From CAXBNB01 sp040222275 (GTDB lineage: Bacteria > Bacteroidota > Bacteroidia > Cytophagales > Cyclobacteriaceae): a DNA stretch of 64,000 bases. Below the pieces are notes generated by a model. The model did no database searches, was not told where the DNA came from, and was given only the letters and a program-made list of their open reading frames with translations. A program made the translations under genes and the position numbers. Shown piece after piece: positions 1 to 10,025 of this stretch (within the stretch, counting starts at the first letter, position 1; the number at the start of each line of letters is the position of its first letter). The stretch lies in assembly GCA_040222275.1 (NCBI GenBank), contig JAVKDJ010000022.1, forward strand, positions 40,099 to 104,098. Direction: 5' to 3'.

Positions 1-148
1 GAAACATTTCCTGGATACAATCCTTCACCAATTCCCTGCTCCTGGCTATCTTGAAACCATAAATATACAGGCGTTGATAAAAGAGATCGTACAATTCGAT
101 GTACGCCTCCCTATCCCCGGTAATTATAGATTGCCATAGCTTGCTCAA
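1..148 (-). CDS. ECF RNA polymerase sigma-70 factor, N-terminal part (runs off left edge)
   Basis: Only the first 49 codons lie in the window. The translation reads LSKLWQSIITGDREAYIELY and continues with a segment containing YGFKIARSRELV and DCIQEMF. This is the region-2 signature of Bacteroidota ECF sigma factors, where the DCIQE segment belongs to the core-RNAP-binding helix. No ATG is available in frame after the upstream stop, so TTG at 148 is the likeliest start, with an AAAGGG stretch just before it as a weak ribosome binding site. Region 4 would lie to the left of the window. Such genes usually precede a FecR anti-sigma gene, which cannot be checked here. Confidence 0.75.
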   Translation of the reverse strand, partial: MSKLWQSIITGDREAYIELYDLFYQRLYIYGFKIARSRELVKDCIQEMF

Positions 149-237
149 AATATCCCTTTGCTTTTAAGGTTTGGAGCGCAAAAGTAAATGACTTTTGTTA
201 AACAGCTATTGGAGCATGGGAAGAGAACAGAGGGAGG

Positions 238-3200
238 TTATTCTATCCTTACTTTAAACGACCTCATGGCCATTCCCGTAGCAGCCTGAAGAATGTACAG
301 ACCTGGCTTTAAACCATCCAATGAAATCATCTGTTGGTTTCCCTGGACTGTCTTGACATCCCTCGCATCCCTAAGGATATTGCCCAGTTGGTCATAGAGC
401 TGGAGGGTGACTTTATCGCCAAATGCCTCAGAAGAACTGACAATGACATAGTCGGTGGCGGGATTGGGGTAGATACTCAGGGACCAGTAGTCGGCATTCG
501 CCTGTAAAAGGACAATCTCACTATAAGATATCGAACCATCAAAATCTACCTGTTTCAGCCTATAATAGCTTTGTCCTGGTGAAAGTGAATAATCAGTGTA
601 GCTGTACGTTTGGCGTGAGTTGGAATTGCCTACCCCTTTTACTTCATCTATCCTGAAAAACCCAGTTCCGTCCAGGGATTTTTGGATTTCAAAAAAATCA
701 TTTTCCTGTTCGCTTGCAGTTTCCCAATTCAAAACAACATGGTTTTCTACCTGTTTTACCTCGAAATTGATCAACTCAACAGGCAAAGGCATTCCATTGC
801 CCGACATAGCCCAGGGCGAAAATTGTGTGACCCCTGGCACCATAACAGAGGTAGCACCAGCCACCTGGCCAGCCTTGGGCATTTCCCAATCGTCGCTACC
901 CCAGCGCTGTGCCTGCAGCGTGGTAATGGTACCTACCTCCACTGTGCCTGCATTGAAGGTTACATCTACATTTGGAGAGGTAGCGCCAGAAAGGTTGATC
1001 AAAAAGTACCTGTCCACAGTATTGGCACTGTTGTTTTTGCCCATGGTGTTGTTGATATTGGTCACCCCTGGAGGCATGGGCATATTATCTGCCCCGGTTC
1101 CATAGGTAGCCACCGATACTGTGCCGGCATCACCACTGTTGAGGTCGAATAAAAATGGAATGTAATCTCCCAGCGAAGTTCCAAAGGGGAATTCGTGCTC
1201 AGTCAAATCCGTACCTATAGTCCAATCGATGGTACTTGCAAAGGATGTGCTTTCGCTCAACACATAGCCGCTGGTACGGCTTACAGCAGTAGCTTCGGAG
1301 TTGGTAATGGATAGGGTATTCGAATTTAAATCAAGTGTGCCATCGGTCAGTATGAGAAAGCCATCCACGCCAGCGTCAATCGCAAGCTGCAGGCCATTGC
1401 TGGATTTGTCTATTTCCAGGTCATCAAAATTAGTGCTGGTAGCACCCCCCAACACTGAGGCAGCAGATCCTTCAAATTTGACAGACTGGTCTATAAAACT
1501 GAGGGTGGTGGCATTGTTGGTGAAATTCGACAGCACAGAGATGTCCGAAATAATATCCATTACCGTATTCGTGTCAAAAATCAGGTTGTAGAAAGTGGTC
1601 GCACCAGCGCCTTTGATGGCATCTGTACCCTCTGTACTATTGAAGGTTATGGTAGAAGTTTGCCCGTCAAATGTACCGTTGTTGGTCCATTGCCCGGAAA
1701 CGGTATGGCTGAGTGATGAACCGTTGAGTTTGGCCCCTGTAGTGATGAATAAATCCTGCGCTATCGTCCAGGCGGTAGAAGGTGTAATACCCGCGGCGTT
1801 CGTATTGGAGATCAGTACAGATTCGAAGTTTGGGCTATTGTCCGTCAGGGTTATAGCCTCTGTCCCCGCAAATTCTATTTCGTTGGTGGTAGTAAAGTTG
1901 GTACCAAGGTTTACAGAGGCTGCTGATGATGCGCTGAACACTAACTTTCCGCTGCTGATGACTGTTCCATTATTATCAAAATTCCGATGAAATGTGTGGG
2001 TTAAAGGGCCTCCATTCCATGTGGCCCCACTGGCAATATTCATTGCAAAGAAGACAGACCAGGGCTGTGATGCAACAATTGGGGCCGTGTTGTTGATGTT
2101 CACTGTGGCAAAATTTGGGGATGAGGTTGAATTAAGCACAGGGGAAACAGTCCCGTTAAAATTGATTACCCCGGAAGATTCCGATGTAATGGCGCTCAGC
2201 AACCTTATCGTTTGGGTTTGGGTACCCAGGAACGTGACCACCCCATTGGATGTAACACTACCAGAGTTGGTGAAATTTCCATTAGAAATGACATTAAGGC
2301 TACCTGTATTTAAGTCACCAGTTGCTGTTACATCCAGGTTACCATCGAAATTGGCACTACCTGCTTGAAGTACATACGCTCCATTGACCACCAGGTCATT
2401 ATAGGTGATGTCCCCGTTTACATTGCCCGTGCCATTCATGATCAAAGTACCTGTAGAAGCATTGAACGTGCCATTCATAGTGAAATCACCTTCCAAAGTA
2501 AGGGTACTGGATGGAGCCACAAGTGTGCTGCCACTGTTTACGGTAAGGTTGCCTCCTACAGTAGTGGGCCCTACCATTGTTTTGGCATTAGCACCACCGT
2601 TGGATATGATGAGGTTTCCATAGGTAATGGGAGGAATAATCCTGGCATCTGTGGAATAGAATTCCACGGTACTGGTAGGGTCTGCCTGGAGGCTTCCAAA
2701 ATTATTGATTTGTACCCCACTACCCCCAAACCTTGCCGTGGTACCAGGCCCCAGGGTAGCCAGGCCTCCCGTTACACTGCGGCTTACATCGAATGTAGCC
2801 ACCTCTACCGTACCACTTTGCACATCTATGTCCCCATTGATGGTTACATTCCCCAGCAAGGTCAGTGTGCCACTGGCTTTATTGATGGTAAAATTGTTGA
2901 ATGTAGCCGCTTCAGTAGTTTGTGCACCGGTACCATTGAATACCACCGTACCAGACCCAGGCAAAAAAGTACCCGAATTGACCCAGTTTTCACTTATATT
3001 GATCACATCTGTGGTAGGTATATTCAGTGTTGTTCCCACACCTACATCTATGGTACCCGAAACGGACAAAGTTGACTGTACATCCAATTGCCCGCCTGTC
3101 GTGAGGGTCAGGTCGTTGCTTACAGTAGTAGGGGAATTGACCACACAAAGCCCTGAGGATTTGTCCATGACCAAGTCGTAGTAAGTTACACCCCCAAGTT

Positions 3201-6200
3201 CCTGGAGCCCTGTTCCGTCGTAGGTCACCGTGGATGTAGAAGGTGTAAAGGTTCCATCAACATAATCAAAATCACCAGCAATATTAAGGTCAGCTGCTCC
3301 GCTGAATATGATATCAGCTCCACCTGACTGGGTTAGGGCCCCTCCCACCGTAATGCTACCTGTTGAAGCGGTCAGGTTGATGTTTCGATCGGCTGTACCA
3401 TCACTCAATACCACATCGCCAAGGGTGGTCAAACTCTGCGCACCCACATCAATGGTATGCGAGGCATCAGCATCCCACTCCCCATCAATGTTGCCTTGTA
3501 CTGTCAGCGATCCGCCAAAAGCTATGGTCAAGGTACTTTCGGTATCTGAATGAAAAAATAATTCCTTGGCTTGCACACTGGTACTTATGATCGGCTGATT
3601 TGTAAATGCCAAATCCCCTATGCGAACAATAGAGGTGAGTATCGGAATTCCTGCCGGCGACCAGTTGTCACTATCGGTCCAGGAACTACTTGCCGACCCA
3701 TCCCAGCTAAATTGGACCAGGCCCTCTGAGAGCGTCCAAGGATTTGTTAAATTGGTCTGCGCAGTTTGCTCCACCCAGTTGTCTGTAGCATCGTTGGCAC
3801 TTTTCCCAGCAGTGGACCATGTACCAAGGCTCCTTCTCCACAAAGTCATGAGGCTTTCATCATTTCCATTCACTTCATTTTGCTCATAATGAAGGCGAAG
3901 TGTTGCAGAGTATGTAGCAATTCCATTGACGGTAATGTCATAAGTCCTATTGACACTGGCAGCCGACTCAAAAGTAAGGTTCGGGCCAATGGTGACGGTG
4001 ACATCTATCGAAGTGATGGTCCCGGTAAGGCTCGTAAAGTTGATGAAGTTGTTGGGGCCTTCAAATTCATAGTCCACACCTGCACTGAATGTATGATCCC
4101 TGGTAATATTCCCAATAATGATACCGTTTCCCGTTCTGTCTGTAGTGATGGTTACGGTATTTGTTTCAGTCAACATCCCACCGGCTGTCATGGCCAGTTG
4201 GGATACACTGATGTCATCATTGAGTGTCACATCATTGGTTGTCCCTTTGTTCAAAGTCAAATTATCAAAAGTTGTGGCGCCACTGATGCTCACATCATTG
4301 GTACCCGTTAGTTGGATAGTGGAGCTGTTGGAGGTGAATGTTCCGTTGTTTACCCAGTTTCCAGCGAGGGAATGCACCAGGGAATTGCCATCAAAGGTGG
4401 TTCCAGTGCCAATGGTCAAGTCTCCATTGATGGTCAATGCCGATGGTGGCGTTTTAGTATTGCCATTGGATACCGTAAGGTTGTGATAGGTAGTCAGCAC
4501 TAGCGATTGTGCCCCGGTACCATTAAAGTTCATTGTGTTTGGAACATTGGATGTAGGGTCAAAATTTCCACCAGCATTAAGGGTGACTACCCCGGCTACC
4601 CCGAGCACCGCCCCCGAACCCATGATCAATGTACCCGAACTGCTGATGTCGAGATCAAAAATATTTGCAGTACCTGAAAATGTAGATGTGCCATTAAAAG
4701 TCACTTCCCCTGCAGTGGCTGTAAATGACCCGGCAACATTGAAATTTGATGAAATGGATAAGTCTCGCGTGGTGGAAACCGTACCAGTAACCGTAACTGC
4801 TGAAAGCTGAATGGCCGCAGAACCTGAAATTGCCTTGCTCGTGCCCGTGAAAGCTATGGTCCCTGCGTTGGCTGTAAAGGAACCGTTCGCTGTTAAATCC
4901 CCAGCTACTACCAGAGTACTTGAAGTGGATATGCTCCCCGATCCGGTGACAATGAAATCATCGAATATAATGTTGGATCCCGCAATAGTTTTGGTAGCAC
5001 CCGACATAGAAAAGGTACCCGTTCCACCTGTGGTATGGGTAAAAGATCCACCTCCTGCTGTTGAAAAATTGCCACAGACGGAGAGGGATGTATTTTGGTC
5101 CAGTGTAGTGCCACTTCCATTGATGGTCAGGTTTCCAAAATTATTGGTACCACTACCACTCATTGAAGCACCTGCCCTGTTGAAACTAAAACTACTGCCA
5201 CATCCATTATAGGTTCCATTATTCACCCAGTTTCCACCTGTGGAATGGGAAAATGTTGATCCTTCAAATGTAGTAGAGGCCCCAAGTGTGATATTTCCCA
5301 ATATGGTGATATTGTTTGCGGCGGTAAAGCTCAGGGTGCCCGCAGCAGCCGAGGTAGTCAGGTCCCGGGCAACTGTCAGCGCACTTGAGGGCATGGTCTT
5401 AGTTACCGTTCCGGAGGTACTGCTTAGCACAAGACTGCCATAGTCTTCGGCAGATACAGTCTGGTTGCCCCCTCCGTACTCAACTGTACTTGTAGTGGCC
5501 AGTACATGTGTGTTATAGTTGGAAGGAAAAGTATTTGTCCCGCCTATTTTTAAGGTGGCCCCAGCAGCTACTGTCAAACTACCCCCTGAATTGTCACGAT
5601 TGGCAGTAAAGCCAAGTAAATCGAGCGTACCCCCGTTTACAATCAGATCGTTTTCTATGGTTGTATTGCCGGCCAGGGATTTGGTCATGCTACCACTTAT
5701 TTGCAGAATGCGATAAGTTATGCTGTTGTCAACCGTTTGGTTGACAGAGGTAGAGGCATAATCAATCACAGATGAATTTCTTGCGGGGTTTGTGGTCCCA
5801 GAATGGGCATAGTTTCCAGCAAAAGTGGTGGCCATTACCTTTAGCACACCCCCTGACTTGATGTCTATATCTCCGGTACCAGTCACAGTAAAGCCGGCAG
5901 TTGGGTTCAACGTCCCATCGAGGTTAATAAAATTCGAAACCACAATATCCTGTGCTAAGGTCACTGTGGTTTCAGAATTGATGTACAGTTTTTCAAAATC
6001 AGTGACAGACGATCCTCCGATACTTTGATTACTGCCCAGGAAATAGACCCTGCGGTTAGATCCTCCGGCCACATAACTCCCCGAATTCAACCAGTCTCCT
6101 TCAATCTTTATGTTTCCATTGTCATCATTGAGTGTCCCCAATGCTCCAATGGTCAATGTGCCGGTGATGTCCATCCCATCTTCAACCGTCAATGTACTCA

Positions 6201-6471
6201 CTTTGGCTCCATTGCCAATGGTGAGTGACTGGCACTTGCCCCGGCCAGACCCGCGAGACAAGGTAGGCTGAAACAGCCCTGTGAAGCTGGCATCACCAAT
6301 AATTGCATCGGTCGATTCATCGGGAACCCCACTGGTCCAGTTTGATGCCGTTCTCCATTTAGTATCCGTGGTACCGGTCCAAGAAGTGGACTGGGCCATA
6401 CAAACTTCTGAAAGGCATATTGCCAATATGGTCAATAATATTCTAAAAATAAAGCCAATAGTCTTTCGCAT
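238..6471 (-). CDS. Giant secreted beta-repeat protein with T9SS type A C-terminal sorting domain
   Basis: About 2,077 residues. The first 26 residues (MRKTIGFIFRILLTILAIC then LSEVCMAQ) form a signal peptide. For that reason the ATG at 6471 is preferred over an in-frame ATG 75 bases upstream at 6546. The body consists of many degenerate repeats of roughly 40-60 residues of the type 'TFNASTGTLIMNGTG', expected to form a long beta-helix or beta-solenoid. Two modules beginning SWTG/SWDG followed by SNW and DxxxxxIGD (residues about 30 and 960) mark internal starts. Near the C-terminus comes LPVELINFEVK, an Ig/FN3-like segment common before sorting tails, then SIYPNPATDYVIV...GLYILQ, a Por tail exported by the type IX system. 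It is probably anchored at the surface as an adhesin or matrix protein; the ligand is unknown. Confidence 0.88.
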   Translation of the reverse strand: MRKTIGFIFRILLTILAICLSEVCMAQSTSWTGTTDTKWRTASNWTSGVPDESTDAIIGDASFTGLFQPTLSRGSGRGKCQSLTIGNGAKVSTLTVEDGMDITGTLTIGALGTLNDDNGNIKIEGDWLNSGSYVAGGSNRRVYFLGSNQSIGGSSVTDFEKLYINSETTVTLAQDIVVSNFINLDGTLNPTAGFTVTGTGDIDIKSGGVLKVMATTFAGNYAHSGTTNPARNSSVIDYASTSVNQTVDNSITYRILQISGSMTKSLAGNTTIENDLIVNGGTLDLLGFTANRDNSGGSLTVAAGATLKIGGTNTFPSNYNTHVLATTSTVEYGGGNQTVSAEDYGSLVLSSTSGTVTKTMPSSALTVARDLTTSAAAGTLSFTAANNITILGNITLGASTTFEGSTFSHSTGGNWVNNGTYNGCGSSFSFNRAGASMSGSGTNNFGNLTINGSGTTLDQNTSLSVCGNFSTAGGGSFTHTTGGTGTFSMSGATKTIAGSNIIFDDFIVTGSGSISTSSTLVVAGDLTANGSFTANAGTIAFTGTSKAISGSAAIQLSAVTVTGTVSTTRDLSISSNFNVAGSFTATAGEVTFNGTSTFSGTANIFDLDISSSGTLIMGSGAVLGVAGVVTLNAGGNFDPTSNVPNTMNFNGTGAQSLVLTTYHNLTVSNGNTKTPPSALTINGDLTIGTGTTFDGNSLVHSLAGNWVNNGTFTSNSSTIQLTGTNDVSISGATTFDNLTLNKGTTNDVTLNDDISVSQLAMTAGGMLTETNTVTITTDRTGNGIIIGNITRDHTFSAGVDYEFEGPNNFINFTSLTGTITSIDVTVTIGPNLTFESAASVNRTYDITVNGIATYSATLRLHYEQNEVNGNDESLMTLWRRSLGTWSTAGKSANDATDNWVEQTAQTNLTNPWTLSEGLVQFSWDGSASSSWTDSDNWSPAGIPILTSIVRIGDLAFTNQPIISTSVQAKELFFHSDTESTLTIAFGGSLTVQGNIDGEWDADASHTIDVGAQSLTTLGDVVLSDGTADRNINLTASTGSITVGGALTQSGGADIIFSGAADLNIAGDFDYVDGTFTPSTSTVTYDGTGLQELGGVTYYDLVMDKSSGLCVVNSPTTVSNDLTLTTGGQLDVQSTLSVSGTIDVGVGTTLNIPTTDVINISENWVNSGTFLPGSGTVVFNGTGAQTTEAATFNNFTINKASGTLTLLGNVTINGDIDVQSGTVEVATFDVSRSVTGGLATLGPGTTARFGGSGVQINNFGSLQADPTSTVEFYSTDARIIPPITYGNLIISNGGANAKTMVGPTTVGGNLTVNSGSTLVAPSSTLTLEGDFTMNGTFNASTGTLIMNGTGNVNGDITYNDLVVNGAYVLQAGSANFDGNLDVTATGDLNTGSLNVISNGNFTNSGSVTSNGVVTFLGTQTQTIRLLSAITSESSGVINFNGTVSPVLNSTSSPNFATVNINNTAPIVASQPWSVFFAMNIASGATWNGGPLTHTFHRNFDNNGTVISSGKLVFSASSAASVNLGTNFTTTNEIEFAGTEAITLTDNSPNFESVLISNTNAAGITPSTAWTIAQDLFITTGAKLNGSSLSHTVSGQWTNNGTFDGQTSTITFNSTEGTDAIKGAGATTFYNLIFDTNTVMDIISDISVLSNFTNNATTLSFIDQSVKFEGSAASVLGGATSTNFDDLEIDKSSNGLQLAIDAGVDGFLILTDGTLDLNSNTLSITNSEATAVSRTSGYVLSESTSFASTIDWTIGTDLTEHEFPFGTSLGDYIPFLFDLNSGDAGTVSVATYGTGADNMPMPPGVTNINNTMGKNNSANTVDRYFLINLSGATSPNVDVTFNAGTVEVGTITTLQAQRWGSDDWEMPKAGQVAGATSVMVPGVTQFSPWAMSGNGMPLPVELINFEVKQVENHVVLNWETASEQENDFFEIQKSLDGTGFFRIDEVKGVGNSNSRQTYSYTDYSLSPGQSYYRLKQVDFDGSISYSEIVLLQANADYWSLSIYPNPATDYVIVSSSEAFGDKVTLQLYDQLGNILRDARDVKTVQGNQQMISLDGLKPGLYILQAATGMAMRSFKVRIE

Positions 6472-6546
6472 ATCTAGAAAAATAAAACTCCAAAGGCGGG
6501 AAAAGCGGTGGCCAGCAGGTATTACAGACTCGAAATTTAATGACAT

Positions 6547-7095
6547 TTATTTATGTTATTAAAATACACATAAAGCGACATCAATCGAGCGAAAACAAGT
6601 CTGATTTATTAAGAGTCAACAGAATAAAAGTGCTATTAAGTTAATTTTATCCTATTTATCATAACATGATAGAATATTAACCACAACTTTTCAATAATTA
6701 ACATCATTATATATAATATTATTTATTGATAAATTTATACTATTTATAGATCAATGTTTTTAAAGGAACGGGATATTCTATCAAATGTCAGTATATGACA
6801 AAGGAAGTGAACAGATAGCCTTCTTGAGGCGTCAAATTGGTCTTGATCTGCCTTCAGAAACCCTGCTTCATACAGTTGATTGCCTTGTGAGTTTGGGTTC
6901 GATATAAAAACTGTTTTCGGCCTTCACCGGGAATAGATTGTATCAAACTAAAGACATAGGAATCCCTCTCTGGGGACTTGTCCGTCAGGCAGATGGCCCT
7001 TTGGCCCTTTTCTTAGGTTTAGCGCAGAAAAGGCCTCTGAGTGATACTGAAAGTTTTTTTCTTGTGTGAATTCCTAACTCACGTTACAATTTCTA
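6547..7095. other. 549-bp intergenic stretch, AT-rich, no convincing gene
   Basis: The half next to the giant protein gene (about 6547-6780) is very AT-rich and should contain its promoter; I see no exact Bacteroidota TTTG/TAnnTTTG pair. On the minus strand about 6775-6925 reads as an open stretch containing ISNPNSQGNQLYEAGF without a start codon. A plus-strand 40-codon ORF (ATG 6785 to TAA 6907) overlaps it. Neither is recognised; the minus reading may be a decayed gene fragment. Confidence 0.4.
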
Positions 7096-8895
7096 TCAAA
7101 TAATGGTATCCTTGTTGGCTTCTAAAGTGACACACTCCGAACTGTTTAACCTGGAGATGAGCCCCTCAGACTTTGGTAGTTCGTATTCGAAGTAATAACG
7201 CATGGTATGGATTTTACTTTGGTAAAAAGCATCATCGGGTTTGGCGTCCAGTGCTTTTTGGGCAACATTGGCCTGAAGCAACCACTGCCATCCTATGGCC
7301 ACAATGCCGAATAGTTCCAGGTATGCAGTTGCGTCTGCCAGAAACACCTCTTTCTTTTCGTTCATGGCTTTGGTAGAAAGCTTCATGGTAATATTCTGAA
7401 GCCTAAAGAGCACATCGTCTAGCTGGGTGCCATATTTGGCCATAGCCGTTATTTCCAGCTTCGATTTTTTAATGGCTTTGCTTACCTCTTCTGTAAATGC
7501 GCGGAAGGCTATGCCCCCACCCATAATAATTTTCCTACCCAAAAGATCGAGTGCATGGATGCCTGTCGTGCCTTCGTGGATCGGATGGATGCGCATTTCC
7601 CTATAATACTGCTCCACAGGAAAATCCTGGCAATACCCTGCCCCACCAAATACCTGAATGGCAGCACTTGTAGATAGAATTCCCATTTCACTTGGAAATG
7701 TTTTAGCTACGGGAGTAAGAAGCTCCAGTACCAGCTTGAATATCTCCCGAGACTCTTCACTTTCTGCCTTGGCCATGTCGGCGTAATAAGCACATTGCAT
7801 CAGCAATGATTGAGAGCCTTCAACGATTGACTTCTGGAACAGCAACATTCTTTTCACATCGGCATGCTCGATGATCAGTTGTTGGGGCTGGGACAGGTCT
7901 TTGTTGTCAACCGACCTCCCCTGAGGCCGCTCATTTGCATACTGCAATGAAGCATAATAGGCAGCAGAAGCTATGGAAGCTGCGCTCAGGCCGACTGCAA
8001 TGCGGGCTTCATTCATCATCTGAAACATATAGGTAAGCCCCTCGTTCGTTTTGCCCACTAAAAAACCAAAACAACCATCCTTGCCCCCAAAATCAAGTTG
8101 AACAATGGGAGCTCCTTTGTATCCCATTTTGTGAAACAACCCGGAGGTTTCCACATCATTGTCAATTTCCTTGCCTTTGTCGTCATACCGCTTTTGTGGT
8201 ACCACAAAAAGGGAAATCCCCTTAACTCCAGCAGGAGCACCCTTTACCCGTGCCAAAACCAGGTGCACCGCATTGTCCACCCCGTCATGGTCGCCGGCAG
8301 AAATGAAAATCTTTTGCCCGCTGATTTTAAATACCGTTTCCTCATCATCAATTGGCTCGGCAGAAGTGGTAATATCTGCCAGGGAACTGCCTGCCTGCGC
8401 CTCTGTCATGGCCATGGTACCCTGCCATTCGCCACTGTAAAGCTTAGGGATGTATTGATCCTTTAAAGCTTCCGAACCAAACTCTGCAATAAGCCTGGCC
8501 GCACCTGCCGATAAAAAAGGGAAAACACTGGCTGAATAGTTAGCAGCCCCGAACACGAACTGGGTGCAGGATGTCAATAAAAGCGGCAATTCCTGCCCGC
8601 CATACTCTGCGGGCCCATCTGCCGATATCCAACCTCCATCACCAAACTCCTTCATCAGCTTCCTGATCTGGGGGTGTACTTTTATATGGTTGGCTTCATA
8701 CCTGGGCTCTTTCCTGTCCATTTCGGTCAAAAAAGGCCTCAACTCCTTATCGGCCAGTTGAACAGCGGAATCAATGATCAGATTGTAGGTATCTTTCTTA
8801 TGCTTTTTGAAGTAGTCGAATTGAGACAAAGACATGATGTCAAATACTTCGTAAAGTAAAAAGTCGAGGTTTTGGCGGTTAAAATACTTAGGCAT
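7096..8895 (-). CDS. Acyl-CoA dehydrogenase with C-terminal extension
   Basis: 599 residues; FAD-dependent alpha,beta-oxidation of acyl-CoA thioesters in the cytoplasm. The opening MPKYFNRQNLDFLLYEV and the order N-terminal helical domain, middle beta domain (MAMTEAQAGSSLADITTSA near residue 165), then C-terminal helical domain (FGGAGYCQDFPVEQYYRE near 435) are typical of the large 'DmdC-like' branch, about 590-600 residues, which carries an extra helical C-terminal domain (about 480-599). The segment EGTTGIHALDLLGRK matches the family's substrate/FAD region. ATG at 8895 is chosen because the conserved N-terminus starts there. It stands alone on its strand, 36 bases after the anti-sigma/TonB gene's end, so it could be read from the same transcript. 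Substrate chain length cannot be deduced. Confidence 0.9.
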   Translation of the reverse strand: MPKYFNRQNLDFLLYEVFDIMSLSQFDYFKKHKKDTYNLIIDSAVQLADKELRPFLTEMDRKEPRYEANHIKVHPQIRKLMKEFGDGGWISADGPAEYGGQELPLLLTSCTQFVFGAANYSASVFPFLSAGAARLIAEFGSEALKDQYIPKLYSGEWQGTMAMTEAQAGSSLADITTSAEPIDDEETVFKISGQKIFISAGDHDGVDNAVHLVLARVKGAPAGVKGISLFVVPQKRYDDKGKEIDNDVETSGLFHKMGYKGAPIVQLDFGGKDGCFGFLVGKTNEGLTYMFQMMNEARIAVGLSAASIASAAYYASLQYANERPQGRSVDNKDLSQPQQLIIEHADVKRMLLFQKSIVEGSQSLLMQCAYYADMAKAESEESREIFKLVLELLTPVAKTFPSEMGILSTSAAIQVFGGAGYCQDFPVEQYYREMRIHPIHEGTTGIHALDLLGRKIIMGGGIAFRAFTEEVSKAIKKSKLEITAMAKYGTQLDDVLFRLQNITMKLSTKAMNEKKEVFLADATAYLELFGIVAIGWQWLLQANVAQKALDAKPDDAFYQSKIHTMRYYFEYELPKSEGLISRLNSSECVTLEANKDTII

Positions 8896-8930
8896 TTATT
8901 TTATAATTGAGGATTAATTTTCAATACTAT

Positions 8931-10025
8931 TCACTTTAGGGTAAAATCAATGGTTAAGTTTACTATATTATTTTCATCCGGTAAACTTTTATCGACCAAC
9001 TTCCACTTTGGGCCCTCCAATACCAACCTTTTGGCTTCTTCATCGCATGCATCAGTCAATCCTTCCTCTACAGTCAAATCAACAACCTCTCCTTCTTGAC
9101 CAACTTTAAACTTCAATTTCACCTCACCTTCTATATTGGCCGCCCTGGCACTTTCAGGGTATTGCAAACGATCACTTAAATATAACCTATAGGCCGCAAA
9201 TCCAACAACAGGAATGGCATTTTGACTCGATAATGCAGTTTCTTTCTGGCTGAGTGGTGCGGGGGATACCAACAGTTTTCTCCTCGAAATCCGTTGTTTT
9301 TGTAGTTTCTCTTTTTGGGTGGGTGTTAGTACCTTTTCCTGGAATACACTTCTTCCAGACCCTGCGTCATCGGACTGGGCAAGGTCAATGCCCTCATTGG
9401 ATTCTACTACCACAACTTCCTGCAACACCTCATTCCTGTCGTTTTCTGCTACCGCAGGGACTTCTGTCTCCTCTTCCCGTGGAGCCGACAACTTCTGTAC
9501 TTTTGGTTGCGGTTGCGGTTTCGGTACGGCTACCGGTCGTTTTTCCTTTATTGGCTGATTCTCCCTGGCTTCCTCCGGGATAGGTTCGTTGGGTATTATT
9601 TCTTCCGATTTTATTTTTTCTTCCATTAGACCATCATCGGCACTCCTCGCGGTATCTTTTGGAGCACTTGAACTTTCGCCATTCGCTGGTTTTTCGAGAA
9701 TGGACACTTCATCTGTAGCCTGGCCATTGAACATAAAAATCCAAACTACCGAAGCACAGAGCAGCACCGCTATCGATGCGGCAATGGCCAATCTGGGAAA
9801 TGTCTTTTTATTGGTTCGCTCTTCTAACCGGATTTTGAGGCGTTCAAGGCTTGCTCCATAAGGTTCATTATTTTCCAAATAGCCTTCATACGCCTCATTG
9901 CAAAAGCCACACCCAAGCAGGTGCCGTTCAAATCGGTGCATTTCTTCGTTTGACATTTCATTGCTCGAATAGCGCTGAATGTCTCCCATAGTAATGTGGT
10001 CGATATCGTTGCTAAATATTCTCAC
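8931..10025 (-). CDS. Membrane anti-sigma factor fused to a TonB C-terminal domain
   Basis: 364 residues. Residues about 1-50 hold a zinc-finger-like anti-sigma domain (H-x-Cys-Gly-Phe-Cys: HLLGCGFCNEAY). One membrane helix follows near 80-100 (LAIAASIAVLLCASVVWIF), then a Pro/Lys/Glu-rich linker (PKPQPQPKVQKL) and a TonB-type C-terminal domain (LQYPESARAANIEGEVKLKF, with the YPxxA and GEV motifs). This layout is known in Bacteroidota: the periplasmic TonB-like part may sense or transmit an envelope signal while the cytoplasmic part holds the partner sigma factor. The ATG lies inside the last codons of the sigma gene (14-base overlap), so the two are translationally coupled and almost surely partners. 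Its zinc-finger is short, so zinc binding is uncertain. Confidence 0.85.
   Translation of the reverse strand: MRIFSNDIDHITMGDIQRYSSNEMSNEEMHRFERHLLGCGFCNEAYEGYLENNEPYGASLERLKIRLEERTNKKTFPRLAIAASIAVLLCASVVWIFMFNGQATDEVSILEKPANGESSSAPKDTARSADDGLMEEKIKSEEIIPNEPIPEEARENQPIKEKRPVAVPKPQPQPKVQKLSAPREEETEVPAVAENDRNEVLQEVVVVESNEGIDLAQSDDAGSGRSVFQEKVLTPTQKEKLQKQRISRRKLLVSPAPLSQKETALSSQNAIPVVGFAAYRLYLSDRLQYPESARAANIEGEVKLKFKVGQEGEVVDLTVEEGLTDACDEEAKRLVLEGPKWKLVDKSLPDENNIVNLTIDFTLK

Noticed and set aside
620..6562. Many plus-strand frames of 60-240 codons opposite the giant T9SS protein
   Set aside because: Antisense shadows produced by the low-complexity repeat coding (GGT/ACC-rich codons); none has a domain or start context.
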